Made by a program: the position numbers and the translations under genes
The notes under the pieces: generated by a model
Told to the model about the DNA's origin: nothing
Seen by the model: the letters and a program-made list of their open reading frames with translations, nothing else
Database searches by the model: none
Assembly (NCBI GenBank): GCA_963674625.2
Contig: CAXXXO010000004.1
Location: 868,001-932,000 of the forward strand
Length of the DNA: 64,000 bases
From: JALHFZ01 sp963674625
GTDB taxonomy: Bacteria > Synergistota > Synergistia > Synergistales > Aminobacteriaceae
Direction: 5' to 3'
Shown: positions 8,701 to 17,263 of the stretch, piece after piece
How the letters are laid out: each line of letters begins with the position of its first letter
How positions within the stretch are numbered: position 1 is the stretch's first letter

Positions 8701-9347
8701 GCCAGCTGGCAGCCAGGGAAGGGGCCGTGAAAGGGTTCGAGGCCGTCAAATCCGTCTCGCAAAGCGGCGAAATTCCCTTCACCTCTGTCCTGGCAAGCTT
8801 CAACGTGGACGGGCGGAACATCTTTCTTCTTCCGGGAAGCAGGATCTCCGCCCCTCCGGGAAACGATGTCTACCGCTACTTCTCCGCCAGCGGATCCCTC
8901 GGATGGAACGATTCCCCCCTAGACCTCAAATGCCTGGGGGACATCAATGTCCGGGCGCTCAATACCTTTCTCGGAGCCCTTCAGGGGATCATCTCCATCG
9001 ACGGCAACCCCCTCACGGACCCCCAGTTCCTTTCGAATTTCCTCACGGGCCTGCTGGGGGGAATGTCCGTCCGGGACTTCCGGGAAACCTCCTTCAATCT
9101 CAAGGGAAGCTGGGAATCTCCCGCCCTTACGGATCTCAAGGTGAAGAGCGACCAGACTCCTGTTCAGATTCCCCGGTCGGGAGCTTCGGACAACAGCGAG
9201 ACAAAGATCACGGTCTCCGTGGAAATTCCCACCGGAGAGGGAAAGGACACGGGAGCAAGCACCGAGGATCAGGTGAAGAAACAGCTTCTCGAAAATATCA
9301 TGAAGCAGATTATCCGCCCGGGAACGACCGATGAGACCCTTCCGTGA
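5751..9347 (+). CDS. AsmA/TamB-like envelope protein
   Basis: About 1198 residues. One N-terminal transmembrane anchor (about 10-30, rich in Phe/Leu/Ile) is followed by more than 1100 residues of short repeated beta-strand units (GxLxLxGxL patterns such as GGGKLLNLPLELGGSLV). The C-terminal SFNLKGSWESPALTDLKV is typical of AsmA-like C-terminal regions. Such proteins form bridge-like lipid transport grooves between inner and outer membranes, which supports a diderm cell. The frame opens at 5661, but ATG 5751 (MTAGKKKK) sits just before the hydrophobic anchor with AAGGGAAG upstream; ATG 5733 is an alternative. It is a single gene without an obvious partner. Confidence 0.8.
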   Translation: MTAGKKKKILSMVFFLPLIVIGFFFFFLLSGRDVAVSTYKQTLQNLISGTPGWSFDAGPISGNPVTGYVAEDVRIFYREKEIARAKSLSVRLSLLSLARGNPEASRVTVREVFLPAADFFTALRETDFPSSESASLDHLPVVVLSSGLLSAPGGNIILENFRLSPGEGSISFAGGGKLLNLPLELGGSLVAEKGLSVSNAFLKAGEAVLNLSGSLSPELSLEGTLEKLSLQQIAPLASLPSGAKGTLSSTVTLSRPGGSLLLSGEGTLAEGNISGLEADGKFTWSADGEKLTLAPEDAAVFSSPVRGNLSFFFGEKPQAEMNLFLKNVRFDEWTDFFPWLSAAGGTLSTLDVSLAGPLDSLSGPVKFGASDILVQGIPLTALRGTVELDKGERFTIQAAARWQGSPVTVDGGSEKEGSGLRFLLRSEALDLKKAGAVYGPSLNLDGTGTADGKILISEGGDLQLIGFLKAPKFALLGSKGEDLSAAFTGNEKALDFSSLSLKTPDGGELSGSGKVTALDTKEPGVDFSGAGRNIPASFLESLLAKKGVLDGKGAFDLQWTVSGPLRKPAASFELKGKDTPLSSLLPLRKVSLKGKYSGNKILLSDGSASLFGGQVSLGGEVALAGAPSLDLRGKISGLSFASLGALGDGQLPGGKGEISGEYALSGRADSPKISLLLASPSLSLEEAALEDLRLRAEGILPALQIQEFSARFGKSLLSAAGSVNLEKGGTVDLKASGKDLDLRALASAFFPGISVGGSMNGEVSLTGTLGGKHTLLFSGKSPLVTFRGILLENVEATLKPKRQDSFAFTLEGLLGQSRLALAGELEPTDGGVNFSLRNSKKIDIAATAAGYSTQAAGMIRGEADFEAKGRVGKTGVAAEGTISSGKVGFYSTEAADVKIPFLWKDNIMTVKGGKAVYHGGAADLSGTVDPATMRWDGNLSVKGFSLESATTRMLDGKGTVTGTADLTMRGSGTGGMVGLVFGSGQLAAREGAVKGFEAVKSVSQSGEIPFTSVLASFNVDGRNIFLLPGSRISAPPGNDVYRYFSASGSLGWNDSPLDLKCLGDINVRALNTFLGALQGIISIDGNPLTDPQFLSNFLTGLLGGMSVRDFRETSFNLKGSWESPALTDLKVKSDQTPVQIPRSGASDNSETKITVSVEIPTGEGKDTGASTEDQVKKQLLENIMKQIIRPGTTDETLP

Positions 9348-9374
9348 GGCCGAAACGGGAAGACATCTCAGCCA

Positions 9375-9403
9375 TGGCGAAGCCGGCGTGAAAAGAGTAC
9401 AAT
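9375..9403 (+). promoter_or_regulatory. weak candidate promoter upstream of ppk1
   Basis: TACAAT at 9398-9403 is a good -10 box. A poor -35 (TGGCGA, 9375-9380) lies 17 bases upstream. It is in the 106-base gap before the polyphosphate operon. Confidence 0.3.
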
Positions 9404-9453
9404 AAAACTCACTTGACCGAATTCGCTGCAAACTGAAGGAGGGGAGGACGGCC

Positions 9454-11598
9454 ATGGCCGGAAAAAAAACAAAAGACAGCGCTCCTCCCCCCAGCGACCC
9501 CTCCCTCTTTCTGAACAGGGAGCTCAACTGGATCGATTTCAACGAAAAAGTCCTCTCCGAGGCCATGCTTCCGTCAAAACCCCTTCTCGAGCAGCTTCGC
9601 TTTCTCTCCATTTTTCATACCAACCTCGACGAATTTTTCATGCTCCGGGTATCGGGACTGCTCAAGCTCTACCGCCGGGGCCTGCCGTCTCCCGCCCCCG
9701 ACGGAATCTCTCCCTCGAAGCAGCTCGCCCTGATACGCAAAAAAGTCCTTCCTCTTCTCGGTACGGCCCAGACCCACTGGCTGAAAACCCTGCGTCCCGG
9801 CCTGGCGGAGGCTGGAATGCCCTTTCTGAAGTATGCTGACCTCGGCGAGAAGCAGAAAAAATTTCTCGAAGGATATTTCAAGAAAGAAATTTACCCCATT
9901 CTCACCCCTCAGGCCATCGACCCCGGCCGTCCCTTTCCCGTCATCTCGAACCTGAGCCTGAACTTCCTCGTTCAGCTCGCAGACCCTTTCGACGGCATCC
10001 GCTTCGCCCGGCTGAAAATACCGAAAAATATACCCCGCTTCATCTTTCTTCCCAGGAACAAGGAGGCCAAGACCTATGAGAGCCTGGGGCTGTCCACCTC
10101 GGCCAGGCACTCGGACATCCTCCTTGCGGAAGAGCTCATCGGCCACCACCTTTCCCTTCTCTTTCCGGGTCTCGAGGTGGCGGGCTCCGGTCTTTTCCGC
10201 ATCACCCGGAACGCCGACCTCGAGATCGAGGAGGACGAATCCGCCGACCTTCTCGAGTCGGTGAAGGAACTCGTGGACCGCCGGAATTTCGGAGAAGTGG
10301 TGCGCCTCGAGACGGCGTCTGATATCCCCCGGGAAATCTCCTCCTTCCTCATACGTCACTTCCGGCTCGCCCCCTTCCAGATCTACCGGGTGAAAGGCCC
10401 CCTCTCCTTCGGAATGATGACCGGCCTCTGGGAGGCCGACCGGCCGGACCTCAAGGAGAAGCCCCTGCTTGCCCATATCCCTCCCTGCTGCCCGGAAGGC
10501 AGCGTTCCCTATTCCCGCCTCCGAAAGGGGGACGTGGTCCTCTACCACCCCTACGACAGCTTCGCACCGGTGCTCGATTTTATCCGCACGGCGGCCTCCG
10601 ACCCGGCCACCATGGCCATCAAGCAGACCCTCTACCGGGTGGGAAATGAATCCCCCGTGGTGGATGCCCTGATCAGGGCGCGGAAAAACGGAAAACAGGT
10701 CACGGCAGTGGTGGAGCTGAAGGCCCGCTTCGACGAGGAACGGAACATCAACTGGGCGGAGGCCCTGGAGGACGTGGGAGTTCACGTGGTCTACGGCCTC
10801 GTGGGGTACAAGATCCACGCGAAGCTGTGCCTCATCGTGCGCCGAGAGGCGGAAGGGATAGCCCGGTATGCCCACATCGCCACGGGGAACTACAACCCCG
10901 TCACTGCCAAGGGGTACGCCGATCTCGGCCTTTTCACCGCCGACCCGGAGATCTGCGGGGATGTCACAGATCTCTTCAACGCCATGACCGGCTTCTCCCG
11001 CAAGGAGGACTATCGTCTTCTTCTCGTCTCCCCCCATTCCGTGAGAAGGGGGATCATCTCCCGGATCGACCGGGAGATCCGCCGCCACGGGGCATCGGGG
11101 GACGGCTTCCTCGCCTTCAAAATGAACCAGCTCGTCGACCGGGAGTGCATCGAGGCCCTCTACCGGGCGTCGGGAGCCGGAGTGAAGGTCCGGCTCCAGG
11201 TGCGGGGCATATGCTGCCTCCGCCCGGGAGTTCCCGGCGTCAGCGAGAACATCGAGGTCACCTCCCTTGTCGGCCGGTTTCTCGAGCACAGCCGGATCTA
11301 TTATTTCCGCAACGGAGGCGACGACGAGCTGTATATCGGCAGCGCCGACCTCATGCCCCGGAATCTCGACCGGCGCGTGGAGGCCCTCGTTCCGGTACGG
11401 GAGAAGGCCCTCCGGGATTCCCTCCGGAAGGACCTGCTCGAGGTCCACCTGAGGGACAGCCGGAATGCCTGGCGCCTGACGGATGACGGCAGCTACCGCA
11501 AAGCGGTCCCCCAGGAAAGAACACCCTTCGACTCCCAGAAGTTCATGGAGGAGCATACAAGCGGATGGACACCTCCCGAAAGGACTGATTTCAAATGA
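9454..11598 (+). CDS. ppk1: polyphosphate kinase 1
   Basis: 714 residues with the full PPK1 domain order: N domain (FLNRELNWIDFNEKVLSEA at about 17-35), head domain, and two PLD-like C domains. The autophosphorylated histidine is in YKIHAKLCLIVRR, ATP-site residues lie around MAIKQTLYRVG and YAHIATGNYNP, and the second PLD-like domain includes LYIGSADLMPRNLDRRVE. It reversibly polymerizes the gamma-phosphate of ATP into polyphosphate. GAAGGAGGGGAGG upstream is a strong RBS. It opens a four-gene operon whose members all overlap by 4 bases. Confidence 0.97.
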   Translation: MAGKKTKDSAPPPSDPSLFLNRELNWIDFNEKVLSEAMLPSKPLLEQLRFLSIFHTNLDEFFMLRVSGLLKLYRRGLPSPAPDGISPSKQLALIRKKVLPLLGTAQTHWLKTLRPGLAEAGMPFLKYADLGEKQKKFLEGYFKKEIYPILTPQAIDPGRPFPVISNLSLNFLVQLADPFDGIRFARLKIPKNIPRFIFLPRNKEAKTYESLGLSTSARHSDILLAEELIGHHLSLLFPGLEVAGSGLFRITRNADLEIEEDESADLLESVKELVDRRNFGEVVRLETASDIPREISSFLIRHFRLAPFQIYRVKGPLSFGMMTGLWEADRPDLKEKPLLAHIPPCCPEGSVPYSRLRKGDVVLYHPYDSFAPVLDFIRTAASDPATMAIKQTLYRVGNESPVVDALIRARKNGKQVTAVVELKARFDEERNINWAEALEDVGVHVVYGLVGYKIHAKLCLIVRREAEGIARYAHIATGNYNPVTAKGYADLGLFTADPEICGDVTDLFNAMTGFSRKEDYRLLLVSPHSVRRGIISRIDREIRRHGASGDGFLAFKMNQLVDRECIEALYRASGAGVKVRLQVRGICCLRPGVPGVSENIEVTSLVGRFLEHSRIYYFRNGGDDELYIGSADLMPRNLDRRVEALVPVREKALRDSLRKDLLEVHLRDSRNAWRLTDDGSYRKAVPQERTPFDSQKFMEEHTSGWTPPERTDFK

Positions 11599-12572
11599 AC
11601 TCACCCGTCAATACCCTGTCCGCCTTCGCGGCGGATACCCTGGCCGAAGCCCTTGAAACTCTCACGAACCGGCTGGAGGAGATGGGCGGAGAAAAAGACC
11701 CGGAATTTCTCCACAGGGCCCGGGTCGCCACCCGAAGGGTGCGCTCGGCGGCAGCCCTTTTTTCCCGGTGCTTTCCCCGGAGGAAAATGAAAGACCTGGG
11801 CCGGTGCGCCGCCGCTCTCACCGCCAGGCTGGGCAGAGCCAGGGACCTGGATGTCCAGACAGAGGCCGTCAGGGAGGAATTGAAGGCCGATCGAAAGAGC
11901 GAGAGAGCCGGACTTTCCCGCCTTCTACTTCGCCTTGAGCAGAAGCGGAAGAAGCAGGAGCGGAAAATCGGGAACGGAGCGGAGTTCCGGGAGAGCGGGA
12001 TTTTCCTGAGAGAAATGGCGGCGGAACTCCGGCGCCCGGGGGAGAAGAAAGAGACAGGAGAGAAAAAGGGATGCACTTTTGAGGATCTTTCTGCGGAAAT
12101 ACTGCGGCGGACGGACGGGGTGCTCGACTATGCCCCCTTTGCCGCAGCGCCCGAGGCGTGGAAGGAGCTTCATAATCTCAGAAAGAGGGTCAAGAAGCTG
12201 CGGTATGCCCTGGAACTGCTGGATCCGCTCTCCGGCGGGCGCTTCGGCGATTTTCTGCCGGGGCTGAAAAAGCTGCAGGATTCCCTCGGCGAACTGCACG
12301 ACTGCCATGTGTGGATCGATTTCCTTCCGGATTTTCTCGAAAAGGAAAAGAACCGGACCGAAAAATATTACGGCCATACCAGGACTTTCGCCCCTCTCGC
12401 AGCGGGCATACTGGCATTTCTCGAAAGAAACAGGCTCGCAGATAAAAAACTGTACGGTAACTTTCTCGCGGAATGGAATTTCCTGGAAGAGAAGAATTTC
12501 TGGCCCCGCCTGAGTGAAGAGGGAAGGGCCCTGGGACTTCCTGCTGCAGCGAAAGGAGATGAAAGAGCGTGA
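11595..12572 (+). CDS. CHAD domain protein (polyphosphate-binding)
   Basis: 325 residues, highly basic and alpha-helical. Conserved CHAD elements include HRARVATRRVRSAAALF near residue 35 and LHNLRKRVKKLRYALELL near 195, which supply the Arg/Lys/His surface that binds polyphosphate in characterized CHAD proteins. There is no N-terminal CYTH (triphosphatase) domain, so it is a stand-alone CHAD. Its ATG overlaps the ppk1 stop (ATGA). The likely role is to bind or localize polyphosphate made by the upstream kinase; this is inference from family knowledge and context. Confidence 0.9.
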   Translation: MNSPVNTLSAFAADTLAEALETLTNRLEEMGGEKDPEFLHRARVATRRVRSAAALFSRCFPRRKMKDLGRCAAALTARLGRARDLDVQTEAVREELKADRKSERAGLSRLLLRLEQKRKKQERKIGNGAEFRESGIFLREMAAELRRPGEKKETGEKKGCTFEDLSAEILRRTDGVLDYAPFAAAPEAWKELHNLRKRVKKLRYALELLDPLSGGRFGDFLPGLKKLQDSLGELHDCHVWIDFLPDFLEKEKNRTEKYYGHTRTFAPLAAGILAFLERNRLADKKLYGNFLAEWNFLEEKNFWPRLSEEGRALGLPAAAKGDERA

Positions 12573-13219
12573 AAATCATTCTTCTGGGGGACGTGCACGG
12601 AAATCTCGCCGCCCTCGAAGCGGTCCTCGCCGACGGCTGGAAAAAGGGAGGGGAGCTCGTTTTGAACACGGGAGACTACGTGGGGCAGGGCCCCTTTCCC
12701 GACGAGACGGTCTCCCTTCTTGCGGCTGTGGAAATTCTGGGCGTCAAGGGAAACTTCGACAAAAACGTTCTCCGGGCCAGGGCTGAAAAAGACGCCTCTC
12801 CCAAGAGAGAGCTGCACCTGTGGAATCAAAAAGCCCTTTCAAAGGCCAGCAGAAAGTACCTCGATGGACTTCCCCGGTGGCGGCGATTCCTTCTCGCGGG
12901 CAAATCCTTCTTTCTGACCCACGGCAGCCCTGCCGACCGTGAGGAAAATGTCACCGCCGAGACGCCGGAGGAACGCTTCCGGGAACTGGCCGATATGGCC
13001 GGAACGGATTTCGTCCTCGCAGGACATACCCACGAACCCCTTGCGAAGAAGGCGGGGACGACATGGTTCCTCAATCCGGGCACAGTGGGGCACCCGCTGG
13101 GAGAGGACAAGCGGCCCTGCTACGCCCTTGTGACCCTGCAGCCGGGGTATTTCCGGGTCCGTCATTACAGGGTGGACTGTCCTGAACCCCAGCTTTCAGA
13201 AAGCACTGAAAACCCTTGA
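12569..13219 (+). CDS. YfcE/MJ0936-type metallophosphoesterase
   Basis: 216 residues with calcineurin-like metal-binding motifs: GDVHGN at 7-12, NTGDYV, KGNFDKNV (usually GNCD), THGSP and GHTHEPL. This is the small YfcE-like phosphodiesterase/phosphatase branch. The start is GTG at 12569, overlapping the CHAD stop as GTGA. The substrate is unknown; being between CHAD and ppx suggests a phosphoanhydride or nucleotide linked to polyphosphate metabolism, but the sequence does not show which. Confidence 0.88.
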   Translation: MKIILLGDVHGNLAALEAVLADGWKKGGELVLNTGDYVGQGPFPDETVSLLAAVEILGVKGNFDKNVLRARAEKDASPKRELHLWNQKALSKASRKYLDGLPRWRRFLLAGKSFFLTHGSPADREENVTAETPEERFRELADMAGTDFVLAGHTHEPLAKKAGTTWFLNPGTVGHPLGEDKRPCYALVTLQPGYFRVRHYRVDCPEPQLSESTENP

Positions 13220-14811
13220 AAAAAGCGGAAAAAAAAGAAAAACAGGCTTCCAGCCATACTGCGGGGATCATCGATCTCGGGACCAACTCGGCAAGGCTGC
13301 TCGTGGTAAGGATCAACGAGAACCATTCCTACACCATACTGAACCAGCACAAGATCATGGTCCGGCTCGGCGAAGGAGAATTTCTCCGCCGCCGCCTCAC
13401 GAAAGAGGCCATGGACAGAACCGTGCTCGTCCTGTCCAGGTTTGCCCTCATGGCGCGAAATCTCGGCGCGGAAGACATCTATGCCGTGGCAACTTCGGCA
13501 ACCCGGGATGCTGAAAACCGGGAGGCTTTTCTCGAGCAGGTGCAAAAAGAAGCGGCCATCGATCTGAAGGTCATTTCAGGACTTGAGGAAGCCCGGCTTA
13601 TTCATCTGGGGATCACCAGCGGAACGGAGCTGGAAAAGAAAACCGGCCTATTCGTTGATATCGGCGGAGGAAGCACGGAGATCATCGTAGGGAACCAGAC
13701 AGAACACTTTCATCTCGATTCACTGAAGCTCGGATGTATCCGCCTTTCCTCCCTCTTTCTTCTTCCCGGCGAAAGCGGGCCCCTATCGGCCGAACGATAC
13801 GAGCTTCTGAAGCAGTATGTCCGAAACGCCTCTCTCAGAAGCGTACAGAGGATCAGGGATTTTTCCCTCGAATTCGTCATCGGCAGCTCCGGAACTCTCG
13901 AGACTCTCGGGGAAATGGCCGCCCGGCAGGGAAAGAAAAAACACCGGGAGACAACCGAGGAAAACCGCCGGGAGCGTACGATGACCTTTACTCAGCTCGA
14001 AGCTCTCGTTAAGCTTCTCTGTTCTCTTCCGGCGGAGGAGCGGAAGAAAATCCCCGGGATATCTCCCGAGAGGGCCGATATTATCATCCCCGGAGCTTCT
14101 ATCATCCATACCCTGATGGAGGACCTGGGGCTCAAAAAAATCAGCATCAGTCCCCGGAGCCTCCGTCACGGACTCCTCGTGGACTATCTGCTCAGAGGTC
14201 CCTGGGGCTATCTCGACCCCTCCCTGTCAGTGCGGGAACAGAGCGTCCTGCAGCTCGGCCGCTCCTGCGGATTTCATGAAGTGCACGCACTGCACCTGGG
14301 AAAACTCTCTCTCGAACTTTTCGACAGCGCCGGGGAGATCGGCCTTCACGATCTCCCTCCTTCCGCCAGAGAACTGCTGTATTATGGTTCTCTGCTCCAT
14401 GACATCGGACTTTTTCTCTCCTTCAGCAACCACCATGCCCACAGCCACTATCTCATACGGAACGCCGAACTCCTCGGATTTCATGATGACGAGGCCGCGC
14501 TTCTAGCCGCATTGGCCTTCTACCATCGCAAAAAAATCCCCCGGAAAAAGGACCCTGAGTTTGGCGTCCTCGACTGCGCATCCCAGAATAAAGTCCGCGT
14601 TCTGAGCATATTTCTCCGCATGGCAGAAAGCCTCGACCGGGGACACCGCCAGGCGATACGACGCTCGGTCTTTACAGGAAAAAGGAAAAAACCGGTGCTC
14701 GAGCTCACGGCGGCGGAGGACCATCAGCTCGAAGTCTGGGCCCTCGAGGAACACCTGGACGCTTTCCGGAAGGTCTTCTCCGTCCCTCTCGAAATTCAGA
14801 TGAACTCATAA
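13216..14811 (+). CDS. ppx: exopolyphosphatase / pppGpp phosphatase (Ppx/GppA) with C-terminal HD domain
   Basis: 531 residues. The ASKHA ATPase-fold region (about 15-310) contains GIIDLGTNSARLLVV, ATSATRDAENREAF, SGLEEARLIHLG and FVDIGGGSTEII, all diagnostic of Ppx/GppA. The C-terminal region (about 325-520) is HD-like, with LLHDIGLFLSFSNHHAHSHYLI. It removes terminal phosphate from polyphosphate or pppGpp. The start is a TTG overlapping the preceding stop as TTGA, with no other in-frame candidate as good. It closes the polyphosphate operon; synthesis and degradation in one transcript implies balance by other means. Confidence 0.93.
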   Translation: MKKAEKKEKQASSHTAGIIDLGTNSARLLVVRINENHSYTILNQHKIMVRLGEGEFLRRRLTKEAMDRTVLVLSRFALMARNLGAEDIYAVATSATRDAENREAFLEQVQKEAAIDLKVISGLEEARLIHLGITSGTELEKKTGLFVDIGGGSTEIIVGNQTEHFHLDSLKLGCIRLSSLFLLPGESGPLSAERYELLKQYVRNASLRSVQRIRDFSLEFVIGSSGTLETLGEMAARQGKKKHRETTEENRRERTMTFTQLEALVKLLCSLPAEERKKIPGISPERADIIIPGASIIHTLMEDLGLKKISISPRSLRHGLLVDYLLRGPWGYLDPSLSVREQSVLQLGRSCGFHEVHALHLGKLSLELFDSAGEIGLHDLPPSARELLYYGSLLHDIGLFLSFSNHHAHSHYLIRNAELLGFHDDEAALLAALAFYHRKKIPRKKDPEFGVLDCASQNKVRVLSIFLRMAESLDRGHRQAIRRSVFTGKRKKPVLELTAAEDHQLEVWALEEHLDAFRKVFSVPLEIQMNS

Positions 14812-14822
14812 GCTTCCTGGGG

Positions 14823-14828
14823 TATAAT
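14823..14828 (+). promoter_or_regulatory. candidate -10 element for psd-pssA
   Basis: A perfect TATAAT lies in the 52-base gap before psd. ATGAAC at 14800-14805 is a weak -35 with 17-base spacing inside the end of ppx. Confidence 0.45.
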
Positions 14829-14863
14829 AGTAAAATAAACCGTAAAATGTGAGGAGAGATTTC

Positions 14864-15550
14864 ATGAAAATCAGACCTGAGGTCAAACCCTTTCTCCTCG
14901 GATCCGCTGCGGCCGGTGCAGTTCTGTATCTGCTGCTGCGCCTTCTGGGAATTTCCTCCGGCGGCGCCCTCACGGGCGGAGTTCTTCTTGCCGCCGCGGG
15001 CATGGGGTATATGCTTTTCTTCTTCCGGGACCCGGATATGACGACTCCCCGGGAGCCGGGGATCGTTGTGGCCGCAGCGAGCGGCAAGCTCGCCCGGATC
15101 ACGGAGATGTACGAAAAGGACTATCTGAAGACCGATACCGTACGGATCAGCATCTTCCTGAGCCTCTTCGACGTCCACGTGAACCGCTTTCCCATCGGCG
15201 GCTATTCCACCTTCCTGGGGTATTTTCCGGGGAAGCGGTTCTTCACCTTCGACGAAAAATCCTCGGACTTCAACCAGCATAACGCTCTGCTCGTCCGGGG
15301 AGAGGGCACCTCGTGCCTCATCCGCCAGATCGTCGGGCCCGTCTGCCGCCGGGTAGTCTACTGGCTGCGGCAGGACAAGATGGAAAAGGTGAACCGGGGA
15401 GACGTCTTCGGCATGATGAAGTTCGGCTCCCGCCTCGATATGTATTTCCCCAGGGGAAACATCGAGATTGTCGCCTCCCTGGGAGACCAGGTAACCGCCG
15501 GCGAGACGGTAATCGCCCGGATCGTCCCGGAGGAGAAGCGAGCGCGATGA
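14864..15550 (+). CDS. psd: phosphatidylserine decarboxylase proenzyme
   Basis: 228 residues of the short, archaeal-type Psd. Two N-terminal transmembrane segments (about 12-60) precede the catalytic part, with SLFDVHVNRFP, a conserved histidine segment, and the self-cleavage region KFGSRLD, where the Gly-Ser bond generates the pyruvoyl group. It converts phosphatidylserine to phosphatidylethanolamine. ATG 14864 has GAGGAGA upstream; the 5-codon longer GTG start at 14849 would consume that RBS. It is translationally coupled to pssA (ATGA overlap). Confidence 0.94.
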   Translation: MKIRPEVKPFLLGSAAAGAVLYLLLRLLGISSGGALTGGVLLAAAGMGYMLFFFRDPDMTTPREPGIVVAAASGKLARITEMYEKDYLKTDTVRISIFLSLFDVHVNRFPIGGYSTFLGYFPGKRFFTFDEKSSDFNQHNALLVRGEGTSCLIRQIVGPVCRRVVYWLRQDKMEKVNRGDVFGMMKFGSRLDMYFPRGNIEIVASLGDQVTAGETVIARIVPEEKRAR

Positions 15551-16329
15551 AGGGAAGGAGCATCCCGCGCCCCCGGATTCTGGCCAACTGGCGGAGGATC
15601 GTCCCCACTGCGGTGACCCTCTCGGCCCTCTTTTTCGGCTTCGCCAGCATTCTTTCCACCCTGGAGGCCATGCGTCTGAACGTCCCCTCCCTGCTTGCCA
15701 GGTCAGCCCAGTACATCATGATCGCTCTCATTCTCGACGGCCTGGACGGCAACCTCGCCCGATGGCTGAAGGGGTCCACCGACCTCGGGGCAGAGCTCGA
15801 TACCTTCGTCGACTTCTCCGCCTTCGGAGCGGCGCCGGCGGTGCTCCTCTACGCCATGCTCCTCCACGGACCAAGCCCCTTCTGGCGGACGGCCCTTCCC
15901 TCCCTCATCGTATTCTCCGGGGCCCTGCGCCTCTCCCGCTTCCGCATCAAGGATCCCCTCCGGGGGCAGGGAGGGTTCATCGGTCTTCCCATCACCGTCA
16001 ACTCCTCGTGGATCGCCCTGGCGGCCTTCGCCGCCCAGATCCTGTTTCCCCATGACCATCTTCTCGTCAATGGCCCGCTCTCTTTCGTCTTCCAGTTTTT
16101 CATTCTCGTCATGATCGTCCTTCAGCTTTCGAACCTCCGCTATCCCAAGCCTTCAAACAAGGTGAAATACTTTGCCCCTGCCGCATTCGTGGTTCTGCTC
16201 CTGTGGATTTTGAGCGAAACCTACGCCGCGGTGATCGCCCTCTTTCTTGCCCTCGGCTGCATCGGCTATGTCCTCACCGGCCCCATGATCCACAAGCGTT
16301 CCGCCCTGAAGCGGGCCGGGGAAAAGTAG
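15547..16329 (+). CDS. pssA: CDP-diacylglycerol-serine O-phosphatidyltransferase
   Basis: 260 residues and about eight hydrophobic segments. The CDP-alcohol phosphotransferase signature DGxxARx8Gx3Dx3D is complete in the span starting DGNLARWLKG and ending ELDTFVD (about residues 63-85). It makes phosphatidylserine for the upstream Psd, so the pair forms a full phosphatidylethanolamine route. The longer frame opening at 15313 is an artefact inside psd; the real ATG at 15547 overlaps the psd stop. Confidence 0.94.
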   Translation: MKGRSIPRPRILANWRRIVPTAVTLSALFFGFASILSTLEAMRLNVPSLLARSAQYIMIALILDGLDGNLARWLKGSTDLGAELDTFVDFSAFGAAPAVLLYAMLLHGPSPFWRTALPSLIVFSGALRLSRFRIKDPLRGQGGFIGLPITVNSSWIALAAFAAQILFPHDHLLVNGPLSFVFQFFILVMIVLQLSNLRYPKPSNKVKYFAPAAFVVLLLWILSETYAAVIALFLALGCIGYVLTGPMIHKRSALKRAGEK

Positions 16330-16333
16330 GACC

Positions 16334-17218
16334 ATGCAGGCCATCGGAGTCGACCTCGGAGGACACAAGATCGCAGCGGCCCTCGTGGAGGATGGCCTTA
16401 TTCTGGACCGCGTCTCCGAGCAGACGGACATTCGCGAGCCCGATGCCGTTCTCGAGAAAATATCCCTTCTGGCCAGATCTCTCGGCGCCGGGGAGGACTG
16501 TCCTGTGGGGGTAGGAATTCCCGGAATGCTCGATGCCGGACGGAGCGTTTCCCTTCTGCTGCCCAACTTTCCCGGGTGGAGCGGCCTGCCGGTGAAAAAA
16601 ATCCTCTCGGCGAAGACCGGCTCCCGGGTGGAGATCGAAAACGACGCCAACTGCCATGCCCTCGGCGAGGGGTGGCAGGGGGCAGCGGCGGGCATGACGG
16701 ACTTCATCCTCTTCACCCTCGGAACGGGCATCGGCGGAGGAATCGTGGTTAACGGCCGAATCCTCCGGGGAAGCCATGGCATGGCGGGGGAACCGGGGCA
16801 CCTCGTCGTGGGGACGGCCGAACCCTGCGGATGCGGCTCCTTCGGCCACCTCGAGGGAATCAGCGGAGCGGACGCCCTCGAACGGCAGGCTGTTGCTATG
16901 GGCCTTCAGCCCGACCTGAAATACCTCTGGTCGAAACGGTCCGACCCCGAGGTCGCCCCTCTCTGGAACCGCGCCCTCGACCACCTCGCGAAGGGAATCG
17001 CCTCGGCAATCCACCTCTTCGATCCCCAGACGGTGATCCTCGGCGGCGGACTGAGCCGCGGCGAGGGATTTCTCGATCTCCTCCGCCCCCGGGTAACCGA
17101 CTACCTGGCTCCGCCCTTCCGCAAAGTCCTCGATCTCCGCCTCAGCCTCCTGGGCAATGACGCCGCAACCATCGGGGCCGCCGCCCTCACCCGGATGCAG
17201 CCCCCGTCAGGGGCATAG
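16334..17218 (+). CDS. ROK family sugar kinase (glucokinase-like)
   Basis: 294 residues. It has the phosphate-binding GVDLGGHKIAAALV at the N-terminus, IENDANCHALGEGW (catalytic Asp), GTGIGGGIVVNG, and the ROK zinc motif in GEPGHLVVG...CGCGSFGHLE. The last of the usual CxCGxxGC cysteines is His here, so zinc binding may differ. It likely phosphorylates glucose, N-acetylmannosamine or a similar hexose. It starts 4 bases after pssA. A regulator role is excluded because there is no N-terminal HTH. Confidence 0.88.
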   Translation: MQAIGVDLGGHKIAAALVEDGLILDRVSEQTDIREPDAVLEKISLLARSLGAGEDCPVGVGIPGMLDAGRSVSLLLPNFPGWSGLPVKKILSAKTGSRVEIENDANCHALGEGWQGAAAGMTDFILFTLGTGIGGGIVVNGRILRGSHGMAGEPGHLVVGTAEPCGCGSFGHLEGISGADALERQAVAMGLQPDLKYLWSKRSDPEVAPLWNRALDHLAKGIASAIHLFDPQTVILGGGLSRGEGFLDLLRPRVTDYLAPPFRKVLDLRLSLLGNDAATIGAAALTRMQPPSGA

Positions 17219-17263
17219 CTTCTTTTTGTCTTCGCCCCTTTCATCGCAGAGGCAGGGCATAAA

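Noticed and set aside
15313..15546. Upstream extension of pssA
   Set aside because: It lies inside psd in another frame; the ATGA overlap marks the real start.
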